Source of the DNA: Dipylidium caninum
Lineage: Eukaryota > Platyhelminthes > Cestoda > Cyclophyllidea > Dipylidiidae
Length of the DNA: 64,000 nucleotides
Direction: 5' to 3'
NCBI GenBank assembly: GCA_017562135.1
Contig: QEYB01000926.1
Span: forward strand, 124,001-188,000
Below the pieces are notes generated by a model. That model did no database searches and was not told the origin of the DNA. It saw only the letters and a list, made by a program, of their open reading frames with translations. Position numbers and translations under genes: made by a program. Of the stretch, positions 27,301 to 39,300 are shown piece after piece. The stretch's first letter is position 1. The number at the start of each line of letters is the position of its first letter.

Positions 27301-30300
27301 ATTTGCAATCAAGACATTTGAGAATCCACTTTAGAAAGTGCGTCCCAGCCGAAGAGGACACGCCTTAACTTCGCCCTACAAGGGACCGACAAGCGTGCAA
27401 ATTAACTCTATCAATGTGGCATCTATCGAGACAGCGAAGAGATCAGTTAATCTAGTCGCCTCCTTTTGCCTCTCTCACCCTCGCTCCCCTTTCCCTCGTC
27501 TCTCGAACAACCTGCCAACTTCTGACTCCCCTGGCCGAGTAGTTCAAGTGCCATGAAGGCATGTCGGGCAAAGTCCGGCACGTCGAGAAGGAGGGTTTCA
27601 TCGGGCCAGTGGAAGTCGGCCGGTCGTTGAAGTGGGCCGTCAAGGCCGAGGAGGATGGAGGGCAGATCGAGTTCACGGAAACACATCGTCAACGCGGTGA
27701 CGAGTGGCTGCAGGGAAAGAGAGCTGGCGATTAACATCCACCACGACACGCAAGCAACTTGACTTGGCAATGCGACAAGACGGAGGTTGACAGGTGGTGG
27801 AAGAGCATGTCAAGGAAAGTGTCGGTGTGGAAAGGGGAGAAGACACGGTGGTCATCCTCCCAGCCTCTCAACGCTCTGCGTCCGATCAGAGGCTAATAAA
27901 AGCGTGGACTGGGCCACCATCGCCGAAGTCTCTCAGGTCTCTGGCGTCCGGGGCACGCTGACATCAAATGCTGGCCATTCGTGGGGGAGATTTTTCCCCC
28001 TCGAGCAGCCACATCATTCGGCTTATTCTCTGCGTCTCCTCTCACACCACCGTCCACTTCCGCTTCCGTCGCCCATGTTAGAGGCGACAGCCCGCATCCC
28101 AGCCTGTCAACAAAATACCCACGTTCGAGACGCGACAACCTCCGTCTCTGCTTGGCCCCCTCCCTTCGCCGTCCCCGTCCCAGTCCCAGTCCCCGTCCCC
28201 CTCCCCCGCCACCCTCTGCGGGTCCGCGGATGCTGATGACTTTGCCATTACTGATGGCCTCAACCGGTGAGGCAGCCGCGTCGCGAGGTGGGAAGAGAAG
28301 GAGGAGAAGGAGAAGGAGAAGAGGGACTTCAAGTCGAATGTCAACAGACGGCCAAGTGACTCGCCCTCCCTCTCTCCCACCTCCCGCCGGCGCGGCGATG
28401 TGGCGCATAGAAGTTGGGCAGTTGAAGTGGAGAACCGGCGCACAGGGCTTCATGGTCCGGTGGGGGCCGAGGAGAACCCCGCTAACCCTCCTCCCCTCGC
28501 ATAGAGTGCGCCCCATTGCCGGCCTCATTGGCCGCCTAGCGGAGAAAGGCGCGGAAGCAGTGAATTGAGTGCACCAAGCGCCGGTGGGAGCGAGTTTGGA
28601 ATGAGGCAGTTTGTGGCCGTCGGTGAAAAAAAAGGATTAAGCTTCCTCCCATGAATCACTTCTCTCTTTTCCTCCTTTTTATGTGAATCTCTATGATTTA
28701 TCACTCGGCAGAGCGCATTTTAATCGGGTTAGTCTCACCTCCCCACAGCTATGAGTGCCCTCCTCGGCTGTCCGCTCCTCCTTCCCGCCGTTGTGCTGAA
28801 GGATCTGCCACCCTCTCTTCTAATCGTCATCATCAACTGTTGCATCGAATCGGTAAACACATTTGGTGAGGGAGTCGTCCTTACGCCCGCGAAACAGTCC
28901 TCTCCGCGTCGTCCGTTGGAGCATCCTCTCGCCTCCACCCTGGTCTGTCGTCTCATTCAGGTGGCCAGTCTCCGTCGCTGCCTGCACACAGTGCTGTGCT
29001 GCCGAGCCAAAGACGCGGCTCTGGCCGCGGCAACGGCAGAAGTGCCCAGTCCAGTCTTCGAGACTCTCGACACGTGCACATTTGATCCCGCCTTCGTCCT
29101 CACCACCTCCACCCATCCGACCAGTGTTAGGCGCCTTCCGCTCTTCACTCCGTCTGTGGGGAAGAAATCACTCGTGGGCAAATGGTGAGGCTCTCGACTT
29201 TAGTATTGGGCGGGAAACTATGGACCCGACGTTTTTTGCTTGGTCTGTGTTCAGCTGCGACTGAGAGAGAGAGAGAGAGAGAGAGACGCGTTGTAACCGG
29301 AGCTCGGTATTTCTACTTACACATGGTAGAAGTATTCCTCTTACGCCTATCGCAAAACTTTCCACGTTTGTGCCTTATTTTTACGTTATGTTTCTTTTAC
29401 ACCAAATGGAAGCGAAAAACAATGTGCATTTACTTCTCCCGCACGAGTTCAAATTGAATTACAGTGTAGCTCAACAAGCTTCGAAAAAAAGATATTAACG
29501 AGGCATTCGGAGGTGGATTTACTCACGAAAAAAAGAATCGTTTGATGTTGGTCCCACAAATTTCGTTCTCGCGGTTTGGGCATCTTCACGTGGTGAGTGT
29601 GAGTAGGAATGAAGGACAGCGACGACGACGACGAAGGCGACTCTGGAATCCGATCCATACATCGAACTATTCACTAACTTGGGTCTAGAGTAAATACGAA
29701 CTGGCCATCCGTAGGGCTGTGGTAAAACAACGTCTGTGTGCAACAGCTGATAGAGTGGAAAAATTGGGCTCCCATGTGACAAATAAATAACTTCTCTGCC
29801 CCCCTCCCGCAACCCACAATTTCATCGTCCCATTGTTCCCTTTTCCTTAATTATGGGTTATTCTTAAGAGAGAAAAGTCCTATAATCGAAACGATGTTAT
29901 AGAAGGCTTTGAATTGTCTAACAACTCTAAAAAGAAAAGTCTTTTTCGGCAAGGCACACACATGGCTTGCCCACTCGTTGGCATAAAGTCGTAGATGGTA
30001 ATGGAAGTTGTTTCAATTGGATATGAGTAATAGTGTGCAAAAATCGCGTTTCCTGAACTCAGGGCTCGTTTTATGCTTTCCTGGCTGACAATAATGTTCT
30101 GAATGAACAGAAAACGGAAAAAAAGCACAGATTGACCTCCACTTTGGTTTTCAGCGCTAAAAAGCCATCTCGAGCGTCGAAAGGCCGGCCAAAAAAACGC
30201 GTCTGTACCAAATCCATCCTCGACTTGGCCGAGGAGACGAAGGATGAAGCGGAGGCGGAGGAGGAGGCGCAAGAGGCAGGCGATTGCGAGATTGTGAATG

Positions 30301-33300
30301 ACGCGGACGATGCTGTCGCCGGCGTAGAGACTGTCAATCAGACGGTGGTTGTGAGCAAATTGGCTGCAGTTAGTGCAAATTCCAAGCCAAGTGGCCTCTT
30401 CACTGATGTAAGTCACCCCACTCTCTCCATCTCCGCCCTCTGCTCTCTCTGCCCTCCTACTCCGTCTGTTGACATTCGACCTGAAGTCCCTCTTCTCCTC
30501 CTTCTCCTCCCACCTCGCGACGCGGCTGCCTCACCGGTTGAGGCCATCAGTAATGGCAAAGTCATCAGCATCCGCGGACCCGCAGAGGGTGGCGGGGGAG
30601 GCCGGGCCGGGGACCGGGACGGGGACGGGGACTGCGAAGGGAGGGGGAGGGGAGACGGAGGTTGTCGCGTCTCGAACGTGGGTATTTTGTTGACAGGCTG
30701 GGATGCGGGCTGTCGCCTCTAACATGGGCGACGGAAGCGGAAGTGGACGGTGGTGTGAGAGGAGACGCAGAGAATAAGCCGAATGATGTGGCTGCTCGAG
30801 GGGGAAAAATCTGCCCCACGAATGGCCAGCATTTGATGTCAGCGTGCCCCGGACGCCAGAGACCTGAGAGACTTCGGCGATGGTGGCCCAGTCCACGCTT
30901 TTATTAGCCTCTGATCGGACCTCCGTCTTGTCGCATTGCCAAGTCAAGTTGCTTGCGTGTCGTGGTGGATGTTAATCGCCAGCTCTCTTTCCCTGCAGCC
31001 ACTCGTCACCGCGTTGACGATGTGTTTCCGTGAACTCGATCTGCCCTCCATCCTCCTCGGCCTTGACGGCCCACTTCAAGGACCGGCCGACTTCCACTGG
31101 CCCGATGAAACCCTCCTTCTCGGCGTGCCTCTCCACGAGGCAGTCGACACCCTTTACGATGTCTCCGAGGTGAAGCATTTTGGTCCAGACAAGTCGCCGG
31201 ACACCCCACTCAATTGGATGACCATTTGTTACTTGCTAAATGAACTCAAATTGAAGGTCGATCATCTGTTCGGTGCAAAGTAAGTAAATCCTTATTATTT
31301 TTGTTATTATTATTATTGGCGTTGAGGGAATTCTGTCACGCATAGCCTTCTTTACTTACTCCATCGACAGTCCACATTCCTACGGGAATGCGCATTTCGT
31401 GCAGCCTCTGTCATTCCGTATTAAATCAGTACCTTCAGCAGAGAATCCTTAAACGTAAATGCGGTGGTTTAGGGTAACGTTTATAATCATCACGGAGCGC
31501 GGGGAAGAGGTAGCCGTAAGACTTACAACGGCGCCAGTCCCCCGCCGACGTTGGTTAGTGCGAAGGAGGACGAGGTTCAGACCGCAACGGGCGAGTGGGT
31601 GGGGACTGGCTGAGTGACGGCCTGCCTGGCAGCCGCCGGGAGGGGGAGGGGGGAGCGAAGCCATTCCCCCTCCCTCCTCCCCCACACCGCACCATACCAC
31701 ACCCGCTTCCCACCACTCAACGTCCGACGCTTTCACTTCGCCCCGCCGTTTCGTGTGAACGAGGGTGACACACAACAACTGCGTATTTCCGCGGCGCACC
31801 AGTGGGACACAAACGCACCCAAGCGACACGGTCTGTGCGGGGTGGCGGTGACAGCGGCGGAGACTGCGGCGGTGGTGGTGATACTCTGCTGTCAGACGAG
31901 GTCTCCTTGGAAGAGTGAACAGTTCGTCCACTTCCCCCCGCCTCCAACTCACCCGAAACGCCATCCCACCCGACCACCCATGCCCATCGGGTTTGGCGTC
32001 ACGGCTACGGAGCTGAGGAGCGGGGGCCTGGAGGGTCCCGAGGGTCGTTGAGCCCCTTGAGGCGCTTGTCTGGCACGGGAAGAGGAGCCCTTCTCCGCTC
32101 ATCGGGTGGGCAGACACGTGACGTGCTCGCGTCACATGACTTATGGCAAACAGATCTTTTCGATGTCTTCCCATCATCAAAGTGAAGTGATTTGCCACCT
32201 CTCTCTCTCTCTCGTCTTTTCAGCCTAAAATCCTCGGCCGGCTGGTACGCCTTCGAACGCTTTGACGCCATGGTACCTCAGCTACGTCAGGCCTACCTTC
32301 TCGCGCTCATTCCCTGTCTCGTCAGGATTGTCGACTCCTTAACTCAACACTTCAAAGGTAACATTTTCAACGTGTTGCACCCGCAGTTTGCATGCAAAGA
32401 TCAGCCTCTTTTAGCCGAAAGAACTCTCGCCAATCCCACCACAGTGGCGACTACTCGCCCTCGGATTATCCAAAATTTCGAATTCGATTGACTGTTTACA
32501 GCTCAGAATTATAGTTCCGGTGCAGCCTCCGGGAAAAGGGGTTGAACAGGCTCCGGTGTTAGCCTCTTCCTCAGCTGCCTTAGCTGGGCCAGGTGACAGT
32601 TCTCATCTCTGTTGACAGGCCGGCATCTGGCTCGCCAGTCTAAGCCCACGTTGGCGTTTTGCGAGCCAGACCGTCGCAGTTTTCGGTCACCAACGCCGGA
32701 GCCTTAACGATCGCCCTTATTTCCCTCTAAAATACCGTGTGCGAGGGGAGTTGTGGCCTCGTGCCTGGAACCCAGCTCGGAGAGACGCATGCTCAATCGG
32801 GCAGAACTACTTTTTATTACAATGAGGAGATGAAAAGGACAAGTGAGACCGGGCATCCCTTGCCGCGGGGACGTGGAGGGAACGGCACAGTATCTGATAC
32901 CTTGATTGACATGCAGACAGAGAGGAGTCACTTGATTGGCGTCCGTTCTGGTGGACATACCATCACGCATGTACGCGCCGTCTAGCAGTCGTTGCTGGCA
33001 CTGCGTACCACTCTGATGGCCTGGTGCCTGTGGGGACTATGACCTCGACAGTCTGACAGCCGTACGCCGACAAGCCATCAACGCCAGGGAGGGGAGGAAA
33101 TGATGTCTCTCGCAGCGGACACCACCCATCAACTCAACGCCAGTCAGTCCACAAAAGGCGACAGCGCGTACGAGTTGCTGCCGACCAGGCCGGGGCAAAA
33201 CGGGGGCGTGAAGAGAACTTCTTTCCCTCGCCTTGAACGATGCCCCTCTCCTCACCACTGAGACGAAGGAGACGTTTTTACGGCAGGACGAAATACACGG

Positions 33301-36300
33301 CCTTTTTTCTGCGCCGAGGCGCAGCACTGCCTCTCGGGCTGTGTAGTTTTGAAGCCCACAACGGTTTGTCGGTGCGCATACGCTCGAATCTTCGACGGCA
33401 TCGCAGCCCTTTTTGCATCAGTTTTTGACAGGGTGGCCTCGCACGCAAACACAAAGTCCCCTCGGCGCGCAGACGTCAATCAGTCTGAAGGTAGCGTGCA
33501 GCGAGCGGTGGTTGCCACGACAACGGCGTCCGAGTGGTGTTCGCACATCCGCTGACCTGACGGCGTGGCAGTGTTTGCGCATTGTTCGAATGCCCGACCA
33601 ACGCCCAACAACTTCTTCTTCCTTCTTCGCCTCCAAACTGGGCACTGCTTTGAGAAGGACTGTTTTTTGTTGTGCAAGTCTGTCGGTGTGGACGCCGATG
33701 TGGCGCGGGGTAGGGAAGGCATCCTTGCTTTGCAGTGGGACTCGGGCCGCGGTTGGGCCTGAGGCCGGGACAGGGCCATGGTGGCCATCCTACCCCCTCA
33801 ATGTAGTTTTTTAGAAAAGTGTTGCTTTTGGAGGCAGGCTCCCTTCCAGTTGTTGTGGGATCTGACACGCGAAATGTTTCTAAGGTGGGGGAGCAGTGCT
33901 ATGTCGTCACGGATGGAATCAGGTTAATGTGCGGAGGAGTTGGATGGTGTGAGGACACACTTTCGTTTTGGTGCGCAAAAGAAAAGAAGGAGGAGGTAGA
34001 AGCGGTGGCAGGGCAGGGCGGCTGGGACCAAAAACACCCCGTCCGAGATGCTCGTGCCTTGGCTACCGCAGGCAACTCTTCGAGGTGCCAGTATCACTCG
34101 CGCCCGCCTCCCCTCGGTGACGCCTTCTCCCCACTCTCACAAGAACGCACACAGTCCCATTTTTCTCCGCTTTATCTCATGCTACGCGCGATTTGACGTC
34201 GGGCACTCCTCCTAGTCCGCCCATTTGCGAGATTCATGGATTCACCGTCTCCTTCGAAGGATAGCCGAAGATACCAGTCAAGTTCGCTTAGACGCTCCGC
34301 CGAACAGGGTGCGTTGAAAGGCGTTGCCTTCACACAGTGCAACGTGGATCGACTGCATCCGCGTCGGGGCGGGGAGTGTCATACGCGCCGATTTTGGCCT
34401 TCAGTGGTGGTGGTGGTGGGGGGGGGGGTAGATTTTTCACACCAAAACCCTCCAATTGGCTGTGATGTGAATAGCCTTTCTCCATCATTAGTGGGAGACA
34501 GCTGCTGGAAGATCGCAGACACGGTGTCGGTGGGGCTAGCGACGCCGTAAGTGGGAGTGTTCACTTTGTCCTCCAGAAAATCGCGCCGAGGAGTGCGAGA
34601 GCACCTCCTTCGCGCTCACAACTCTCAATCTTAGTCAACGGAGCCGCGTGCTAGCGGACTGTCTCTCCGCGGCGCTCTACTCCCTCGCCGCCCTCTCCAC
34701 TGGTCTCCTGGCCACCGCGGGTGCTCTTCGGTCGCCCGACCACCTCCTCGCCAAAGCCGAGAGTCCCCCAGACGCCGCCTGTCTAACTCGTCTGAGGCGC
34801 TTGGCCTGGTGTCTCCACAACCCCGACACTCTCGACTCTCCCGCCCCTATCGCTCGCTACCAGCCTCCGAGTGTGCGCATGCTCAATGAGGATGTCCTCG
34901 GACTCACAACTGCGTCAACAACCAGCCGGCAAGACGAGGCGCAGAATGAGGGTGAGATCTCCTCGCTTGAGGCTTTCGTTGTGTTCGACTGTTGCGACTG
35001 ATGCGGGGATTGTGTTTGGCGGAGCTAAGAGGGTGGAAAACAGCGCCACTTGCAGCATCGCTCCTGGGAAGTGAGAGCGGCCTACGCATGGACCGGACGA
35101 GCCGTCGACCGCTGCAATAGGAGCCTTTGTTGCTCCCTGACTCGACTTCTACAGAGTAGGGTGTGGCGGTCACTAGACCCTCTTCACATGTGTTTGCCCA
35201 TTCACCCGATGAGCGGAGAGGGCTCCTCTTCTCGGCCAGACAGGCGCCGCAAGGGGCTGAACGACCTCGGGACCCTCGGGACCCTCCAGGCCCCACTCCT
35301 CAGCTCCGTAGCTGTGACGCCAAGACCCGAGGGGCATGGGTGGTCGGGTGGGATGGCGTTTCGGGTGAGTTGGAGGCGGGGGGAAGTGGACGAACTGTTC
35401 ACTCTTCCAAGGAGACCTCGTCTGACAGCAGAGTATCACCACCACCGCCGCAGTCTCCGCCGCTGTCACCGCCACCCCGCACAGACCGTGTCGCTTGGGT
35501 GCGTTTGTGTCCCACTGGTGCGCCGCGGAAATACGCAGTTGTTGTGTGTCACCCTCGTTCACACGAAACGGCGGGGCGAAGTGAAAGCGTCGGACGTTGA
35601 GTGGTGGGAAGCGGGTGTGGTGCGGGTGGTGTAATGTGGCGTGGGGGGGGAGGAGGGAGGGGGAATGGCTTCGCTTCCCCCTCCCCCTCCCGGCGGCTGC
35701 CAGGCAAGCCGTCACTCAACCAGTCACCCACTCGTCTGCCCACTTTCCCTTTGCGCGGCGATGTGGTAAAGAGGACTGGCGTGAATGCACCCTCCTCCCA
35801 CCGCCTACGCCAATTGCCAGCAACCGACAACGACGACGCTGCGGCTGCACTGGTCGGGAGTGCAGTTGGCTTGTGTGGGTGTGTGTGTGTGGTGGAGTGG
35901 GCAAGAATGGACGGATGGAGCATATGCGACTCTGTCAGCCGCACACGGAGTCGACAGCCCTCGTGGCAATTGGCCCATCGTTTGCTCGTCTCTCTGCATG
36001 GCAGTCCGACTGACTGGCTTCCTGCTCCGACGCGACATGAGACAGGTCGACGCGAGGAGAGGCGAGGTGGGAGGCAAAGAGTTGCAGGCGCACAAGGAGT
36101 GCGTCGAGCATTGTGAGCGAAAAAGAGGAACTTAAACCTGTGCTGTGCAGTGTGCTGCGATGAGGCGCGAGGAAGGCCTGACGTTGATGTATGGGGCTGA
36201 GGTCGCAGTTGGACTAATTTCCTCTTCCCTTTCTGGTTTGTCCTCACACTCGGTCGCCAGCTGACCCCGTGAGGTCAGGGTGGGTGTCGAAACCTTTTTA

Positions 36301-39300
36301 ATCAGATATCTCATTTCAAGAAAGGAGGGCCGGAGGGTGGGAAGACGCGGGTGTGCAGCGTGAGAGGTGTTAGAGCAGTGGAACGAGGGCATGAGCACTT
36401 CTCATTCCAGTGGTCGCCATGTACAGACGACAAGGGAGGTGTGAAGTTCGCTTCCCGCCTATTAAGCCTCGAAAGGCTTCACGAGACCCTAGCGACACTA
36501 ACCATTTGACAGACAGACTGAGGGCCTTGATTTGCGTCGCGTCCAGACGACATCCAACAGGGCACCGGCTGCGGCCTTTTTAGTGTTTACTATGGGTGGC
36601 CTGGTGCCTGTTAAGGACACAAGTCCACTGACGTACTTGTCATGTGTCTCGTGCTGACTGTGTCCCCTTCACCTCGCGTCCTCTCACCATGACACCAGAT
36701 CCGGAGGGAGTGCACTTGGATTAATGGCCGCCAAACCCTTGGCCAAATCTCAACTGCCTCCTCACACAACTGTGCCCTGAGTCCGCGATTGGCCTCACTG
36801 ACTCACATCCTTTTTACACGGAAGCCAAGGACCATCGCCGCATTAGTCAAACTCCCAAAGTCCCTAAGATGAGTGCTTGCTGAGGCGACGAACTTGGTGC
36901 CTCTCCCTCTCCGCCCCATATTCTCTGACTTGGCGCTTTTATGTTGACAGTGAAATGTGGCGCTGGGGGACTTAACAGGTGTTCGAATTTCGTGTTTACC
37001 ATGGCCAAATACCATCCTGGCTACTCGGTCGCTCGCCTAAAGAGGACTAATTTTTCCCATTTTGGCCCACGCTTCCGGGCTCACTATTTGGCGGTCAAGT
37101 GATCTGCCACCGCATGTCCACCCACTCGCCCGCTCACTGTCTTCTTCCTCCGCCCCTTTCTCGCCGCAGAACCCACGGTCGCCGAGGTTCTTCGCGTTCT
37201 CCGCTGGCTGACGGACTTCTCGCCTCGAGGCCTAGTCCACGCCCCGTCCGCCTTCATCCACGCCTCTTTTGTCCTCACTCTCGCCCGCCACTTGAACAAT
37301 CGCCCACCCGCGGCCGAGTCCGCCGACTCCGAGGTTGGCCACCAACCAGACTGCTGTTGCCATCGTGACAAAATACCACTTTTCGCAGCAAAATGTCTCA
37401 CTTGATTGCGGTCAATAGGTTACTAGTGACTACGCAAAATCCTCTAGTTGTCATTTTTCAGTCATATTGTCTAGACGCAGGCGGGCGGAACTACTTATTT
37501 TGTGCTTCCATGCATCGCTGCTTAACTGCCACCCACCTGGCTAACTCGTGGCCTGAATGCCGATTAATTAACCCCGTCTGACCGTCCGAAAACGTGGGCG
37601 GTGTGAATGGGGCCTGGCTTTGGAGGAATGGAAAAGCAGGCCTCCCCCTTCCATGATTGGCTGCTTTATCACTCCTTCCCTGTGGCTTTTGTTTTCACCC
37701 CGAGTGGGAGCTCTCAACCGCGCAGAATCGGATGATCTTGGCAAGGCGAGGGGGGGGGAGGGTGCAGGACGGGACGGGACGGGACGTTCGAATGCGACGT
37801 GTAGACAAAAGTGCGCCTTCCAAGTAGTCTTGGGAGCTTTGGGTCTTCCATTAGGCCCATTGAAATGCGTTAGAGAAACTTCTCAAATCCCAGCCTGGCA
37901 GAACGGCTGGTAATCGAGGTGCTCTGAGGCAGAGGGTGAGAAGACCCTGTCTTCAACCTCGGCGAGAGCTTCGTAGACGTGGACCCAAAACGACCTTCCC
38001 TCCGCCCATCACCTTTCTCCCTTGAAAGTCGATTCAGGCGGTAAAACAGACCTTATTTTTGTCAATTTACTAAATGTTGTTTTATCTGCCCCCGTCCGTC
38101 GTCGTCCTCACCTTGAAGCCGCGTCGGCGGTTGAGGTGGTGGTGTACTTGTCAAGGAATCAAGTCTTCAGACTTGTACATAATTAATGTGGCGGCGCACG
38201 GCGCAGAGACAGTGCTCCACTCCTCCCCTCAGACCCCGAAAGATCCCGCCTTGATGCCCTACTGATTGGAGTGGAGATTTCTCCTGGAAAAAAAACGAAG
38301 AAAGGAGAAGGTATTGACACGGTGGCCCGCTTCAACTGCTCCGTCCCGAGGCTGAGGGTGTTGCGGCTTCGATGGCAGCGACACTCGCTTTCCCTTCCTC
38401 CTGTCTGTCCAATCAGCGGGCCCGAAGAGGTCGACTGGCGCGGCCCCCGCCCCCCTGTCACAGCACCCTCATGTATCGAACTCCTCGTGTCCCCGTTCCC
38501 CCCAAGGACGCCGTCAGACAGGCGATTCTGGAGGCCGTTTTATTGCACGCGTACAAACGTCGAGAGGCAACATGTACCATTTTCTCGGTAGGAAACAAAC
38601 AACTCCGGCTGCTGTCACGGGCACACATTATAAGTGGAGGTTTTAGCATCCCCTTTTGAACTCGACGACATCACCGAGGAGTATGGATTAGGCAGACTGA
38701 GGTCCTTCTCTCCCCCGTGGGACAGGAAAGACTTCCCCTCCACTCGCGGGGTGCATTGTCCCCTTCCGGGCCCCCCTGAATCCTCCCTTCCCTTTCAGAC
38801 TTTGCCTCAAGTCCCGTGGCTGCCCAGGTAAGATTAAACGTGGGACAAGTGACACTTTCTCCTCCCAGACGAATGTAAGGCTAAGATGGTCGAACTCTAG
38901 CAACCCCTGACCTTCACACTGCTTGGCGTCAGTGAAGATGCCCTTTTTTACATTCCCCCTCTCTGTTGCAGCATCCAAATCTCCTTGATTACACGCATTC
39001 CCTCCTCGGGATGGCATGGGACACGACGGCTGTTTGGCAAGGTAATCCCGGAGACGTTTTTCCCCCTCTCCCCGGTCCCTCACACAAACCCACCCACTAC
39101 ACTCTCAAGGTCGTCTCCTTTCCATTGCAGCCAGTTCCCACAGAGACGCTCTCACCAGCATCATTGCTCTGCACTTACATTCGCCCTTCTTCACATCTTC
39201 GCCCGACCCGCTGGACGAGTGTTTACAGGTGCTCATCAATCTTATTAGGCGCAATCTCCTCCCTCTGTTGAAGCGTCGGGCTGACGATGATGATGATGAA

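Larger units (their letters stand above)
24827..28748 (+). other. FANCD2 intron 5 (3.9 kb)
   Basis: Donor GTGAGT at 24827, acceptor ccccacag ending 28748; a Asp-Ala junction joins exons 5 and 6 in frame. The first part is AT-leaning; from about 26 kb it turns GC-rich. It contains a GT run, a CA run, a CCCGT-type minisatellite and the left arm of the first long inverted repeat, which carries an antisense copy of part of exon 8. Confidence 0.8.

Noticed and set aside
27447..27770. Minus-strand gene similar to a FANCD2 exon
   Set aside because: It is the antisense copy of exon 8 inside inverted repeat 1; similarity stops at the arm end, so it is not a second gene.
27577..35733. Inverted repeats as transposon terminal repeats
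   Set aside because: The loops contain ordinary FANCD2 exons, no transposase or integrase is visible, and no target-site duplications could be recognised.
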